64,000 nucleotides of DNA from Aeoliella mucimassa (GCF_007748035.1 NZ_CP036278.1:6448001-6512000); one strand, 5' to 3'. Positions 55,100 to 64,000 are shown, numbered from the stretch's first letter. A program made the numbers and translations. Notes: generated by a model not told the origin, from the letters alone.

Positions 55100-55891
55100 C
55101 TAGAACCCGCTTAGGCTCCGCAGGTACGACACCGCATTGCCGAAGAACGTTTCTGGGTCGTTCGTGCCCGAGCCATCGATTGTGGCCCAACCTTGATAGC
55201 CCTGGGCGTCGAGCTGCGCCATGACTGCGGGCCAGTCGACCGAGCCTCGCCCAAGCTCCACGGCCACCGACTTGCCGGTGCCGAACTCGCGGATCGAGTC
55301 GCCCGCAGTGACGTAGGCAATCGAGTCGCTCAGCTGCTCCAAGGCCTGATGCACATCGTGCCCCGCGGCGGTGATCTTGCCGGGATGCACTGCGGTGGCC
55401 AAGGTTCCTTCGGAGAACTTCCCTAGCAACGCGGCCAGCTCACTCGGTTCGAAATCACTGGTTTCGATCGCGAAGCGGGCGCCGAGTCGATTGCCTTCGC
55501 GGGCCAGCAGTTCGAGCGATTGCTGCAGCACCTCGCAGCGGGGATCGTCGTCGGCCGGCAGATCGTCGCAGATGCGTCCCACCAGCACGCGGGCGCCGAG
55601 CTTGGCGGCGATTTGCATCGCCTGACAAGTGCCTTGCAACCGCCGATCGAGTTCGGCGGCGACATCGTATCCGCGCCGCGTGGGGTAAGTAACCGCGGCC
55701 AAACGCACGTTGGCATCGTCCAACCACTTGCGCAACTGACGGATGCCGGTCTGCGACAGATCGCTCAGCGGGACCTCGGTGCGGAAATCAAGCTCGACCC
55801 CGTCGGCCTGCAACTGGGCGGCAGTCATCAGTGCTCGACGGAGCGAACTGGCTAACGAGCGGGTCGGCAAGCCTATTTTAACGATTGTCAC
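55100..55891 (-). CDS. Sugar phosphate isomerase/epimerase-like TIM-barrel protein
   Basis: 263 residues from a GTG at 55891 ((M)TIVKIGLPTRSLASSLRR); an ATG at 55936 adds 15 residues. Neither has a good ribosome site. The AP_endonuc_2 fold is suggested by LQADGVELDF, LGARVLVGRI, GNRLGARFAIETSDFEPSEL, TAVHPGKITAAGHD and GRGSVDWPAVMAQLDAQGYQ with a final acidic strand. Such enzymes isomerise keto sugars or inositols using a divalent metal. Some usual metal ligands (a clear Glu/Asp/His set) are not obvious, so activity is uncertain. It converges on the ABC ATPase gene. Confidence 0.75.
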   Translation of the reverse strand: MTIVKIGLPTRSLASSLRRALMTAAQLQADGVELDFRTEVPLSDLSQTGIRQLRKWLDDANVRLAAVTYPTRRGYDVAAELDRRLQGTCQAMQIAAKLGARVLVGRICDDLPADDDPRCEVLQQSLELLAREGNRLGARFAIETSDFEPSELAALLGKFSEGTLATAVHPGKITAAGHDVHQALEQLSDSIAYVTAGDSIREFGTGKSVAVELGRGSVDWPAVMAQLDAQGYQGWATIDGSGTNDPETFFGNAVSYLRSLSGF

Positions 55892-56019
55892 GATTAATGG
55901 CAGACGGTTTATGGTGAGCGATTCGGCCGAATACAAACATGGCCGTAGTGCTACGGTACATTTTCGTGGTACCCATTGGCAACTACCCTCGGCCTTCGCC
56001 CTTAACCATTTTGCTATTT

Positions 56020-58968
56020 ATGTTCTGTCGTTTGCTTTCGCTGCTGACCATCGCTGCCCTGCTAATCGGAGCTCCGCTGGCGCATGGGCGCAAGGTGGGG
56101 CAATCGGCGATTTTTGCGAACTCGTTCGACGAGTCGAACGACACGAACTACGACACCTGGCCCGACTATTGGACGCGGCAAACCAGCCCCGAATATCCCC
56201 ACTACACTAAGATTGAAATCATCGACGACCCAACCGCCGACGATGGTCGCAGTCTTAAAGTCGACTTTGATGGCGGTGGAGCGTTTCTTTCGACTCCCGA
56301 CATCCCGATTCTCCCCAAGTTCGGCTACAAGATTTACGTCCGCGCGAAGGCCTCGGGTCTCAAGCGAACCGAAGCCCGCATGGTGATCGAGTTCCGCAAT
56401 CGGCAACAAGAACGTCTGCAGGTGGAGTACAGCGATCCGATCATCTCCGATGGCAAATGGCACGACGTGCAGATCGATTCGGTTCGTCCCAAGACCGACG
56501 ACATCGACCGGGCGGTGATCTACCTCGACGCTCCTCGCGGCCGCCGGGGCGATTTGGATGCTGAGCTGTTTCTCGACTACGTGATCCTCGACCGGCTCCC
56601 CAGCATGGTCGTGAAAACCGGCAGCCAGTACAACGTGTACAACGACTTCAAGGAAGTGCGTGTGGAATGCACGCTGTCGGGCATTCGTGAACAGAATCCC
56701 GAGATTCGCTTCCAGTTGCTCGACGAAACCAGCCGCGAAATCAAGGACAAAACCGCGACCAAACGCCTGAATGGCCGATTGATCGTCGAAGACACCTTTA
56801 ACGCAGACGACATCGTCGGTGCTATCGGCAACCGTCCCAGCGGCTACGAGGGTACCCAGTACTGGACCCCCAACATCGAAGACTATGGCTTCTATAAGAT
56901 CCGGGTCGAGATGCTTCGCGAGGAGCAGGGGGGCGAAGCGTCGAGCGACAACGACGTGGTCGACGACTACGAGCGTCAGCTCGAGAAAAAGGTGATTACA
57001 CTGGCGGTGCTACCGAAGCTCCCCCGCCCGATACATGGAGAATTCGGCTGGACGCTGCCGATGGCGGACGATCCACTGAACTTCGACATCTTGTCGGAGC
57101 TGCTCCCTCGCGTCGGCGTGCACTGGGTAAAGCTCCCCGTCTGGTATCCCGTGGGGGACCACAACCGGGGCGAAGAGATCATTCGCTTTGCCGAACGAAC
57201 CTCGGCCAACGACATCGAGATGGTCGGCATTCTCGATAGCCCGCTGGTCGACACGCTTGTGAAACGCGATCCAAACGCGCCGACCGATATTGCCGACATC
57301 CTGCTTACCGACCCGTCGTTCTGGCAACCACAGTTTGAACACGTGATGACCCGGCTCAGCTTGCGACTTCGCTGGTGGCAGCTCGGCAACGACTGGGACA
57401 CAAGCTTTTACGGCTACTCGGAGCTTCCCAAGAAACTGCTGAGCATCCGCAAGCACCTGTTCCGGTTCGGCCAGGACGTTCGGCTAGGACTCGGCTGGCG
57501 ATGGCCGCAGGAAGGCAAAGAGGAAGAGTGGCTGCCGCCGCACGACGATCCGATCTGGGAATATGAACAGATGTCGTCGCTTCCGCCGCTCTCGGCCGAC
57601 CAGCTCGACAAACAGATGGCCGAACACCCTCCAGGCAAACCCGCCCGCTGGGTGCTCGTGGATCCCACCATGTATTCGTCGTTTGATCGCGAAGAGAAGG
57701 ATTTGAACGACGACGAAAAAGAGGTGCTTCACGAAGACCACGTCCGTCAGTTCGTGCGACAGATGGTGGCTGCCAAGATTCACGGTGCCGATGGCATATT
57801 CGTGGGCAATCCGTTCACCGGTCCCGAAGGGGTGATGAACACCGATGGCACGCCCGGCGAGCTATTGCTGCCGTGGCGAACCGCGGCCAGTTTGCTGGGG
57901 GGATGCCATTACCTCGGCGAGCTCGATCTGCCCAGCCATAGCCGAAACTACGTGTTTCAGGACGCGAATGGGAAGGTGTTGATGATTGCCTGGAACGATA
58001 CTCCTGTGACCGAACATCTGTACCTCGGCGAACAAGTGGAACAAATCGATGTGTGGGGTCGCCGGACGACCTTAGAACTCGACGACCAGGACAAGGTCTC
58101 GGTGGAGATCGATCGGAATCCCTCCTTCATCATCGGCCTGAATCCCGCAGTGACCCAATGGCGGATGGCCGTGGAGTTCGACCGGCTAAACATCCCCAGC
58201 GTCTTCGCTCGCCCTCATGCGAATCTCATTCGGGGTTCGAACCATTTCACCCAAGGCGTCACCGGCAAGTACACCATCTTCGTGCCGGAACGATTGGACG
58301 AAGGCGACGACGATGACGACGATGAAGAACTCTCGGTATTCGGCGAACGACGGAACAAGAAGTGGGAGATCCTGCCCCGCTCCGGCGAGTTCTCCATCGG
58401 TTCCAACGAACCGTACGAAGTGCCAATAAACATCGTGCTCGACGAAGCCACCTACGGGCCGCAAGCAGTCCGTATCGACTTCGAAATCGAAGCCGACAAA
58501 ATCTACAAGTTCAGTGTCTGGCGCACGTTGCATGTTGGTCTAGGCGATATCACCATCGACATTGCCACGAAGATCGACGAACGCGGCCAACTGATCGTCG
58601 AACAACGGATGACCAACAACAACGGGCAGACCAGCGACTTCAAGTGCCTGCTCTACGCGAAAGGGCGACGACGTAAACGGACCCAGGTGGTGATGCTCGG
58701 CCCCGATGGCAACACCAAGCTGTATCAGTACCCCAATGGCGAGCAACTGCTCGGCAACACGTTGCGACTGCGGGCCGAAGAGATCAACGGCAGCCGCGTG
58801 CTGATCTATCGCTTCAAGGCGGTCGAAGGGGGCGAACTACCGGCGGAAGAGCCAAAGCCACCCGCTCGGCCGTCGACCGTTCCGGCGACTGCTCCCGCCA
58901 CCCTTCCAGCCACATCCCCGGCGACGGTTCCAGCAACCACCGCGACCACGGGGCCCAGCAGCAGCTAG
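56020..58968 (+). CDS. Large secreted protein, possible glycoside-hydrolase-like core
   Basis: 982 residues from the ATG at 56020, which opens a signal peptide (MFCRLLSLLTIAALLIGAPL); a start at 55939 would add 27 residues ahead of it. Residues about 20-180 are a jelly-roll/carbohydrate-binding-like domain (KFGYKIYVRAKASGLKRTEA). A central part (about 330-620) reads like a TIM barrel: FDILSELLPRVGVHWVKLPV, WWQLGNDWDTSFYGYSELPK. A beta-rich part with an Asp run (GDDDDDDEE) follows, and the end is a Pro/Ala/Thr repeat (PATAPATLPATSPATVPATT), probably a wall or matrix linker. No family recognised. Confidence 0.7.
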   Translation: MFCRLLSLLTIAALLIGAPLAHGRKVGQSAIFANSFDESNDTNYDTWPDYWTRQTSPEYPHYTKIEIIDDPTADDGRSLKVDFDGGGAFLSTPDIPILPKFGYKIYVRAKASGLKRTEARMVIEFRNRQQERLQVEYSDPIISDGKWHDVQIDSVRPKTDDIDRAVIYLDAPRGRRGDLDAELFLDYVILDRLPSMVVKTGSQYNVYNDFKEVRVECTLSGIREQNPEIRFQLLDETSREIKDKTATKRLNGRLIVEDTFNADDIVGAIGNRPSGYEGTQYWTPNIEDYGFYKIRVEMLREEQGGEASSDNDVVDDYERQLEKKVITLAVLPKLPRPIHGEFGWTLPMADDPLNFDILSELLPRVGVHWVKLPVWYPVGDHNRGEEIIRFAERTSANDIEMVGILDSPLVDTLVKRDPNAPTDIADILLTDPSFWQPQFEHVMTRLSLRLRWWQLGNDWDTSFYGYSELPKKLLSIRKHLFRFGQDVRLGLGWRWPQEGKEEEWLPPHDDPIWEYEQMSSLPPLSADQLDKQMAEHPPGKPARWVLVDPTMYSSFDREEKDLNDDEKEVLHEDHVRQFVRQMVAAKIHGADGIFVGNPFTGPEGVMNTDGTPGELLLPWRTAASLLGGCHYLGELDLPSHSRNYVFQDANGKVLMIAWNDTPVTEHLYLGEQVEQIDVWGRRTTLELDDQDKVSVEIDRNPSFIIGLNPAVTQWRMAVEFDRLNIPSVFARPHANLIRGSNHFTQGVTGKYTIFVPERLDEGDDDDDDEELSVFGERRNKKWEILPRSGEFSIGSNEPYEVPINIVLDEATYGPQAVRIDFEIEADKIYKFSVWRTLHVGLGDITIDIATKIDERGQLIVEQRMTNNNGQTSDFKCLLYAKGRRRKRTQVVMLGPDGNTKLYQYPNGEQLLGNTLRLRAEEINGSRVLIYRFKAVEGGELPAEEPKPPARPSTVPATAPATLPATSPATVPATTATTGPSSS

Positions 58969-59018
58969 CCAAGCGAAAATAGTCGTATCCCGAATCGCCT
59001 GCGGGTAAGATCAGGCGC

Positions 59019-60278
59019 ATGAACATCACACGCCTGCTACTCACGCTGTTGTTTCTGACCATCTCGACCGCTGTTCAGGCGGAAACCGTCGATGGCCTCG
59101 AAGGCAAAGTCATGTGCGGTTACCAAGGATGGTTCCGGGTGCCGCAGGACGATGCTGGCGGCAACTGGCGTCACTACGCGAGCGGCTCCCGCTTCGAACC
59201 AGGGCGGTGCACCATCGACCTCTGGCCCGACGTCCGCGAGCTTTCTCCCGAGGATCGCATCGACACTCCGTTTCGTCATGCCGATGGCAGTGTGGCCCAG
59301 GTGTTCAGCTCGCCGCGACAATCGACGGTCGCCATGCACTTTCGCTGGATGCAGGAGTATGGCATCGACGGGGTGTTCGTGCAGCGTTTTCCGACCGACT
59401 GCCGCGATCAGCGTCATCGCCAGACGATGGATGCGGTGCTGCGTTACAGCCAGCAAGCCGCCCGCGACACCGGCCGGCAGTGGGTGCTCATGTACGACCT
59501 GAGCGGCATGACTCCCAATCGCTTTGCCGAGGTCAAACAGGACTGGCGGCACCTGCAGCAAACCTTGAACGTCGCCAACGCCGAGCACGATCCCGCTTAT
59601 CTAAAGCATCGCGGCAAACCACTGATCGCCCTCTGGGGACTCGGCTTTAACGACCGGGCCGCTGGGCTCGACGAGTGGCGACAGCTGATCGATTTCTTTC
59701 AGCACGAAGCCATCGACGGCGGCTTTAGCCTGATGCTCGGTGTGCCCACCTACTGGCGCACGCTCAATCGCGACACGATCGACGATCCCCGCCTGCACGA
59801 CTTGATGGCTCAGGCCGAGGTCGTTAGCCCGTGGGCAGTCGGTCGCTTCGGCACCCCGGCCGAGGCCGCCCGCCACATCCAGTCGGTCGTGCCCGACGAT
59901 CTGGCCTGGTGCAACGAGCGGAAGATCGACTACCTGCCGGTCGCGTTTCCTGGGTTCAGCTGGCACAACCTGATGGAGCTTCGCGGTCAGAAGGCCAAGC
60001 TGAACGCCATGCCGAGGCTCGCCGGCGAGTTCTTCTGGAGCCAGGTTTGGAACTACCACCAGCAGGGTACCCGCATGCAGTACGTTGCGATGTTCGACGA
60101 GCTAGACGAAGGGACCGCCATTTTCAAAGTCCGCAACGACCCGCCGGTCGGGGAGTCGAGCTTCGCCGCCGAACCCGGCCTGCCCAGCGATCACTACCTG
60201 TGGCTCACCGGGCAGGTTGGCCGCATGCTGCGGGGCGAGGGCGACTTTGCCGCCGAGGTGCCAAAACGCGAGCAGTAG
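59019..60278 (+). CDS. Secreted GH71/GH99-like glycosidase family protein
   Basis: 419 residues. Signal peptide 1-21 ends AVQAE. It opens with VDGLEGKVMCGYQGWFRVP, the entry strand of GH99-like proteins, then RWMQEYGIDGVFVQRF, QWVLMYDLSGM, LAHRGK-type loops (YLKHRGKPLIALWGLGF) and YLPVAFPGFSWHNL before the conserved NYHQQGTRMQYVAMFDELDE containing the acidic residues expected to act in catalysis. The family includes endo-alpha-mannanases and related enzymes; the substrate here is not known. It follows the large secreted protein by 50 bp on the same strand, so the two may be co-expressed. Confidence 0.82.
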   Translation: MNITRLLLTLLFLTISTAVQAETVDGLEGKVMCGYQGWFRVPQDDAGGNWRHYASGSRFEPGRCTIDLWPDVRELSPEDRIDTPFRHADGSVAQVFSSPRQSTVAMHFRWMQEYGIDGVFVQRFPTDCRDQRHRQTMDAVLRYSQQAARDTGRQWVLMYDLSGMTPNRFAEVKQDWRHLQQTLNVANAEHDPAYLKHRGKPLIALWGLGFNDRAAGLDEWRQLIDFFQHEAIDGGFSLMLGVPTYWRTLNRDTIDDPRLHDLMAQAEVVSPWAVGRFGTPAEAARHIQSVVPDDLAWCNERKIDYLPVAFPGFSWHNLMELRGQKAKLNAMPRLAGEFFWSQVWNYHQQGTRMQYVAMFDELDEGTAIFKVRNDPPVGESSFAAEPGLPSDHYLWLTGQVGRMLRGEGDFAAEVPKREQ

Positions 60279-60503
60279 CCCAATCCCCCCGGCGGGGAGG
60301 AGCCTCCTGCCCCCCCTGCCAGCTGCCAGAATCTCGCGAATTGGCCGATTTTGCTAGCGTTTGGGGGTCCAAATTCCCGTCCGCGTGCAGGTTCCCCCCT
60401 TTTACCTCGACTCACCAACGTCTATATTACGGGGCCGTCGAGTGTTTTTTGCTGCTCACCTTAGGGTGACTAAACGCAACCCCTTACCCAGCGTATTGTT
60501 ACG
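60279..60503. other. Intergenic region upstream of the small basic protein gene
   Basis: 225 bp, GC-rich. It contains an imperfect hairpin around aggagcctcct (about 60298-60308) near the preceding stop, without a T-run. Confidence 0.35.
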
Positions 60504-60704
60504 ATGACTATCGATAAGAGCCTGAAAGTAAAGCGTGGCATGGCAACCAACCGCAGCGTGATGACACGCGTGGAACGGCTCAAGGTGCTCGTCGAGTCGG
60601 GCCGCTGGGAAGAAGGCGACTCGCCGCTCGGCTTGCCGAAGGTGCGGGTTCGCAAGCTCACCATGAAGAAGAAAAAGAAGAAGTCGAAGGACGACGAAGA
60701 TTAA
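60504..60704 (+). CDS. Small basic protein, TIGR04137-like
   Basis: 66 residues, strongly basic. IDKSLKVKRGMATNRSVMTR, VERLKVLVESGRWEEGDSPL and GLPKVRVRKLTMKKKKK match the small basic protein family (TIGR04137) of Planctomycetes, Verrucomicrobia and Chlamydiae. Its conserved size, charge and lack of a signal peptide suggest a nucleic-acid or ribosome-associated role, which is not proven. The C-terminal Lys run ends with an acidic KDDED tail. It stands alone between two secreted-protein genes. Confidence 0.85.
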   Translation: MTIDKSLKVKRGMATNRSVMTRVERLKVLVESGRWEEGDSPLGLPKVRVRKLTMKKKKKKSKDDED

Positions 60705-60830
60705 TCGTCGCCGCGGCCTGCGGGTCGCGCTGCTCCGCTTCTCCTCTCTTTGCTGCTGCCAGCAGTGCTGGTAAATCGACCTTGCCAGCTCAAGTCGGCC
60801 TTGACCTCTGCCAGCAAACCAGGAATCATC

Positions 60831-60851
60831 CGCCTCGCCGTCGGCGAGGCG
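60831..60851 (+). promoter_or_regulatory. Perfect 9-bp GC-rich hairpin
   Basis: cgcctcgcc (60831-60839) and ggcgaggcg (60843-60851) with a 3-nt loop, about 45 nt before the next ATG. It is not followed by a clear T-run. It may end the small basic protein transcript or sit in the leader of the next gene. Confidence 0.35.
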
Positions 60852-60897
60852 TTCTTGCCGGCGATTCCTTTTGCCCGTCCTGCCGGCGAGGTTCCCG

Positions 60898-61791
60898 ATG
60901 CGTCTTTGCTCGTTGTTTGCACTGCTGTTGAGTGCTGCGCTGCCTGTTTGCTCGTTCGCTCAAACCGACCGCCCCAAGCTGGCCGCTTACGAGTCGCTGG
61001 TGCTGCCGACCAACGTCGCCAAGCAGGCAACCTTCACCAAGGCACCCGCCAAGCAGGGCGATCGCATCGATCAGCAGCTGGAAGTCTCGCTCGAAATGAA
61101 ATCGACGGTCCGCCGTGGCCAGCAGGTGGTCGACACCAGCGATAACACCATCGGCCGTACCCAGCACCGCACGGTGCTGATCGACCGCGTCGGCGAAGGC
61201 AAAACGAGTGCTGCCCGCGTGTACTTCAGCAAGTACGATCGCCGGAAAGATACCGAATCGGTCAAGCAACCTGTGGTCGGCAACACGTACGCCTGCGTTC
61301 GCGAAGCGGACGATACGCTCACCGTGACCCGGGCCGACGGCAGCTTTGCCACGCCCGACGAGTTCTCGCTGGTGAGCGAGAGCATGGTAGCGCTCGGGCG
61401 TCCGAATCCGATGGCCGACTTCCTCGATGGTCGCACCCTGAAGGTCGGCGAAACCGTGGAAGTACCCAAAGAGGTCGGCGACGCACTGCTGTCGGCCGAT
61501 GGCACCCTCGGCACGGTCGCCACGTTTCGACTGACGCTCCTGGAGCATGTTGTCGACCAGAACCTGGCTCGCTTCCAAATCGAGATGGAAACCGCAGGCG
61601 CCGAGACCACACAGCTCAAGCTTTCGCTGGCCGGGGAGTTGGTCGTCGAGTCCGACACCTGCCGCACCCGGGCGATGTCGCTTAGCGGACCGCTCGCCAT
61701 GGCCACCACCATTGGCAGCTACAGCTCGGCCGAAACCACGTTCGTCAGCGGTAAGCTCAACGTGCAGATGCAGGCCAAGTACAGCAAGTAA
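60898..61791 (+). CDS. Secreted protein of unknown function
   Basis: 297 residues from the ATG at 60898 (GGCGAGG about 10 bases upstream); a Met nine codons earlier is less likely. Signal peptide ends CSFAQ (about residue 22). The mature part is beta-rich with a regular Thr/Val alternation: RTVLIDRVGEGKTSAARVYF, MADFLDGRTLKVGETVEVP, RLTLLEHVVDQNLARFQIEM. No transmembrane helix and no catalytic motif stand out. It resembles uncharacterised planctomycete periplasmic proteins. It converges on the next gene, stops 27 bp apart. Confidence 0.68.
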   Translation: MRLCSLFALLLSAALPVCSFAQTDRPKLAAYESLVLPTNVAKQATFTKAPAKQGDRIDQQLEVSLEMKSTVRRGQQVVDTSDNTIGRTQHRTVLIDRVGEGKTSAARVYFSKYDRRKDTESVKQPVVGNTYACVREADDTLTVTRADGSFATPDEFSLVSESMVALGRPNPMADFLDGRTLKVGETVEVPKEVGDALLSADGTLGTVATFRLTLLEHVVDQNLARFQIEMETAGAETTQLKLSLAGELVVESDTCRTRAMSLSGPLAMATTIGSYSSAETTFVSGKLNVQMQAKYSK

Positions 61792-61818
61792 CCGCCGCCC
61801 CGTGCAAACGGACGCAAG

Positions 61819-63441
61819 TTACTCGGGGAACTCCATCTCCACCGCATCGGTGCGATAGATCGGCATATGGCGGTAGTAGACCTCCAGGGTCATGCACCCC
61901 AGAGCGGTGCAGTAGAGCCGACCACCTTTTTCGCTATCGTGCCCGTTGTTCACGAACCAGCTGCCTTTCAGGTGGCCCTCTTTCTCCTGCGTTTTGATCA
62001 GCTGATCCCGCAGGCGTTCGTTCCATTGACGCCACATGGGGCCGCGGCCATTCGTGTACTGGAACAGCAACTGAGCCGCGTAATAGTTGTAGTAGTAGTC
62101 GCTTGCCGAGGGTCCCACGTTGGCAATCCGCTCGACGCCTTGAGTGATCCCCTGGCTGTCTTTTTTCCAACCGAGGTACATCCGGCAGAGCAGGCCGACG
62201 GAACTCATACCAGGGCGATAGCCGCCGTTCTTGCCTTCGGGCATGTAAGCGTACGCGCTGCCGTAGTCGTCTTGCTCCACGAAGTCGAGGAACCGCATCG
62301 CTCCCTCCACCGTGGAGTGAGGCACCTGCAAGTTGGCCAAGTGGGCGCTCTTGAGGGCCATGAGCTGCCAACCGGTGACCGAAGTGTCGCCGGCCATCTG
62401 GTAGTTGTAACGCCAGCCGCCGTCGTTGGGATTCTGCGACGACACGATGTAGTCGATCGCAGCCTGAGCGGGCATGGCCAGCTGACTTTCGTTGGTCATG
62501 CCGTAGGCCTCGCACATGGCGATGGCCGCGATGCCGTGGGCGTACATGGTGCCGCCGTCGGCCCAGGAGACGCCTGCCCCCTGGCGGGGCTTCTCGCCCA
62601 TCCGCACCAACGCGTCGAGTCCACGACCCACGACCGAGCGATATTTGCCTTCGAACCGCGTTTGGCCAGCTCCCAGGAAGGGCAACAGCGCCAAGGCAGT
62701 CGCCGAGCGGTACGAGTCTTCAATCGAGCCAGGATTGCCACACTGGCCTTGGCAGGTACCACCCCGGTGATCGAGGTGCCAAGAGCCATCGCGGTTCTGG
62801 TGTTCGGCTAACCAGGCGAGCGCGGCTTCCACGGCCGCTTCGCTCGAAGCGTTGCCGCCGCCGTCGCGTACGGCTTTTGCGCGGGCTGCATGGCCACGGC
62901 CGGTGTACTCGCCTTCGTCGTACGAGCCAATGCCCGCGGTCGCCACCTCAGGAGCGCTGGTGAGGCCGAAGTCCGAAAGCTCCACCGCAGCCGGCGGGGC
63001 GGAGAACTGATCCTCGAACAGCGACTCTTTCACCACCTCTTCAATGGCTTCCACGTCGGGCTGGTCGACGATTTCTTCAGGAGTGATCTCCACGTCGACT
63101 TCGCTGAAGTCGACATCCGGTACATCCAGCACTTCGTCGTTAATGTCTTCCGAGGGGGCCGACGACAGCAGCGCGGTCACCTGCGGCGGCATCGGCACGA
63201 TCATCAGCGCCAGCGCGATGATGATGACCATGTGCACGATCAAGCTTGTCATCCAGCTTGCACCACTGGTGAAAAACCGGCCGAGAAAACCACGCGAATC
63301 TTCTTCGAGCAGCTGGTCGTCAGCAGCTTCCGCCTGCGCTCGCTGTGGCTTGGGGCTCTGTCCCTTATTCGGTTTATCTGCCACCGCGCTGCCGGTCACA
63401 ATGTTGACGGGTAGATCAGGGGAAGATGATGATGTAGCCAT
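61819..63441 (-). CDS. Membrane-tethered prenyltransferase/squalene-oxidase-repeat protein
   Basis: 540 residues. A polar N-terminus (1-60) precedes one transmembrane helix (SLIVHMVIIIALALMIVPMP), then an acidic Pro/Glu/Val linker (EDINDEVLDVPDVDFSEVDV). From about 200 on, alpha-barrel repeats of the prenyltransferase/terpene-cyclase fold appear: AALAWLAEHQNRDGSWHLD, YIVSSQNPNDGGWRYNYQM and GYRPGMSSVGLLCRMYLGW. There is no DxDD or QW cyclase set, so I expect binding rather than cyclisation. Similar proteins are repeated in planctomycete genomes. Function unknown. Confidence 0.78.
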   Translation of the reverse strand: MATSSSSPDLPVNIVTGSAVADKPNKGQSPKPQRAQAEAADDQLLEEDSRGFLGRFFTSGASWMTSLIVHMVIIIALALMIVPMPPQVTALLSSAPSEDINDEVLDVPDVDFSEVDVEITPEEIVDQPDVEAIEEVVKESLFEDQFSAPPAAVELSDFGLTSAPEVATAGIGSYDEGEYTGRGHAARAKAVRDGGGNASSEAAVEAALAWLAEHQNRDGSWHLDHRGGTCQGQCGNPGSIEDSYRSATALALLPFLGAGQTRFEGKYRSVVGRGLDALVRMGEKPRQGAGVSWADGGTMYAHGIAAIAMCEAYGMTNESQLAMPAQAAIDYIVSSQNPNDGGWRYNYQMAGDTSVTGWQLMALKSAHLANLQVPHSTVEGAMRFLDFVEQDDYGSAYAYMPEGKNGGYRPGMSSVGLLCRMYLGWKKDSQGITQGVERIANVGPSASDYYYNYYAAQLLFQYTNGRGPMWRQWNERLRDQLIKTQEKEGHLKGSWFVNNGHDSEKGGRLYCTALGCMTLEVYYRHMPIYRTDAVEMEFPE

Positions 63442-63649
63442 GTACCTCTCGCACCCGTTTAAGTCATGGGACGACTTCGTCTAGCAAAAGAGAAGGAGCC
63501 AGACCTGTTCCATCTTTCTATCCTAACAAATCGCCTTGCGACCGGCCAGTTATTCGCTTTGCTTAATTCCCTAGTTTCTCAGGGCAATATGCCTCGCTAA
63601 AGGCCGAAATACCCGTATCCATGGCGTAGTCGCTATCGCGGGAAACGCT

Positions 63650-63678
63650 TTGCCCTCAGGCACCAGCAGACCTATAAT
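63650..63678 (+). promoter_or_regulatory. Candidate sigma-70 promoter
   Basis: TTGCCC (63650-63655), 17-bp spacer, consensus TATAAT (63673-63678). The expected start point is about 63685, leaving about 33 nt before the ATG at 63718. Confidence 0.5.
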
Positions 63679-63717
63679 TTCGCCGCAGATACCCGCCCCA
63701 TGCTAGGACGCTTTGTC

Positions 63718-64000
63718 ATGCCGCTGACCACCGATACCTACTCCAGAATAGTCACAAAACCATTGCTTTTGGTACCTGTTTTGTGCCTATTTGCGGTCGT
63801 CGCGGGGAGTTTCGCCCACGCCCAGCCAGACCAGGCCGATGCGGCTGACCCCGCCGAACAGCAGCAAGAGGAGAAGCGACCTGCGCGATTGCTCCGGCTG
63901 CGTCTGCCGATCACCGGCAACGCCGATTCGGCTTTTCGCAGCATGCTCGACCGCACTCGCAAGCAACTGCTGGCCGAGCCGGGCAATGGCCAGCGTCCGG
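63718..64000 (+). CDS. N-terminus of an NfeD/ClpP-class (SppA-like) membrane serine protease family protein, truncated
   Basis: Only 94 codons are in the window. The ATG at 63718 is preferred because of promoter position; an in-frame ATG at 63700 is also possible. A signal peptide (KPLLLVPVLCLFAVVAGSFA) is followed by an acidic Gln/Glu linker and RLLRLRLPITGNADSAFRSM, LDRTRKQLLAEPGNGQRP. The phrase LPITGNAD, followed by a helix and a segment before the first strand, matches the start of planctomycete ClpP-class NfeD-like proteins. The assignment needs the rest of the gene. Confidence 0.5.
   Translation, partial: MPLTTDTYSRIVTKPLLLVPVLCLFAVVAGSFAHAQPDQADAADPAEQQQEEKRPARLLRLRLPITGNADSAFRSMLDRTRKQLLAEPGNGQRP

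Overview
The window looks like a chromosomal segment of a planctomycete, most likely order Pirellulales. This is inferred from gene content: a BBP7-type outer-membrane protein, a DUF1559 pseudopilin-like protein, a PEP-CTERM protein, a TIGR04137-type small basic protein, a sulfatase, several secreted glycoside hydrolases, many lipoproteins and TPR proteins, and mostly monocistronic genes on alternating strands. The DNA is GC-rich except around 33.4-37.7 kb, which is visibly more AT-rich. I found no tRNA, rRNA, CRISPR array, prophage or defence island.

Layout. 0-5.5 kb: the end of an ApbE flavin transferase coupled to a PepSY-type membrane protein, a secreted metallophosphoesterase, a coiled-coil lipoprotein and a Spondin_N/PEP-CTERM protein. 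5.7-9.3 kb: an ECF sigma factor with a zinc anti-sigma-like partner, divergent from a GH127-like glycosidase. 9.4-19 kb: GAPDH, a methyltransferase, a BBP7 protein, a BioF2-type acyltransferase, a sulfatase, a secreted TPR protein and a GH10 xylanase. 19.2-23.1 kb: a GH13/CBM48 branching-enzyme-like protein behind a candidate sigma-54 promoter, then a pnuC-nadR NAD-salvage pair with a structured leader. 23.5-33.3 kb: an MsbA-like ABC exporter, small envelope proteins, a Cys-rich lipoprotein, 6-phosphofructokinase, a long coiled-coil protein and a 2-hydroxyacid dehydrogenase. 33.4-37.7 kb: three tandem paralogous membrane-protein genes, the middle one split by an IS903-type element with a 9-bp target duplication. 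37.7-41.7 kb: rpmI-rplT-pheS-pheT. 42-47.4 kb: a DUF1559 protein, floA, a lipoprotein and a TPR protein. 47.5-54.1 kb: a 1491-residue membrane-anchored TPR protein and a TIGR03790-like protein. 54.3-64 kb: an orphan LolD-like ATPase, a TIM-barrel epimerase, a 982-residue secreted protein, a GH99-like protein, the small basic protein, a secreted protein, a membrane-tethered prenyltransferase-fold protein and the start of an NfeD/ClpP-class protein.

Central carbon metabolism (gap, pfkA, branching enzyme), polysaccharide breakdown (GH127, GH10, GH99-like, sulfatase) and envelope proteins dominate. The least ordinary signals are the three-paralog array with near-identical 3' ends and a clean IS insertion, a dispersed GC-rich hairpin repeat in two long intergenic regions, and the long stem-loop just ahead of pnuC.
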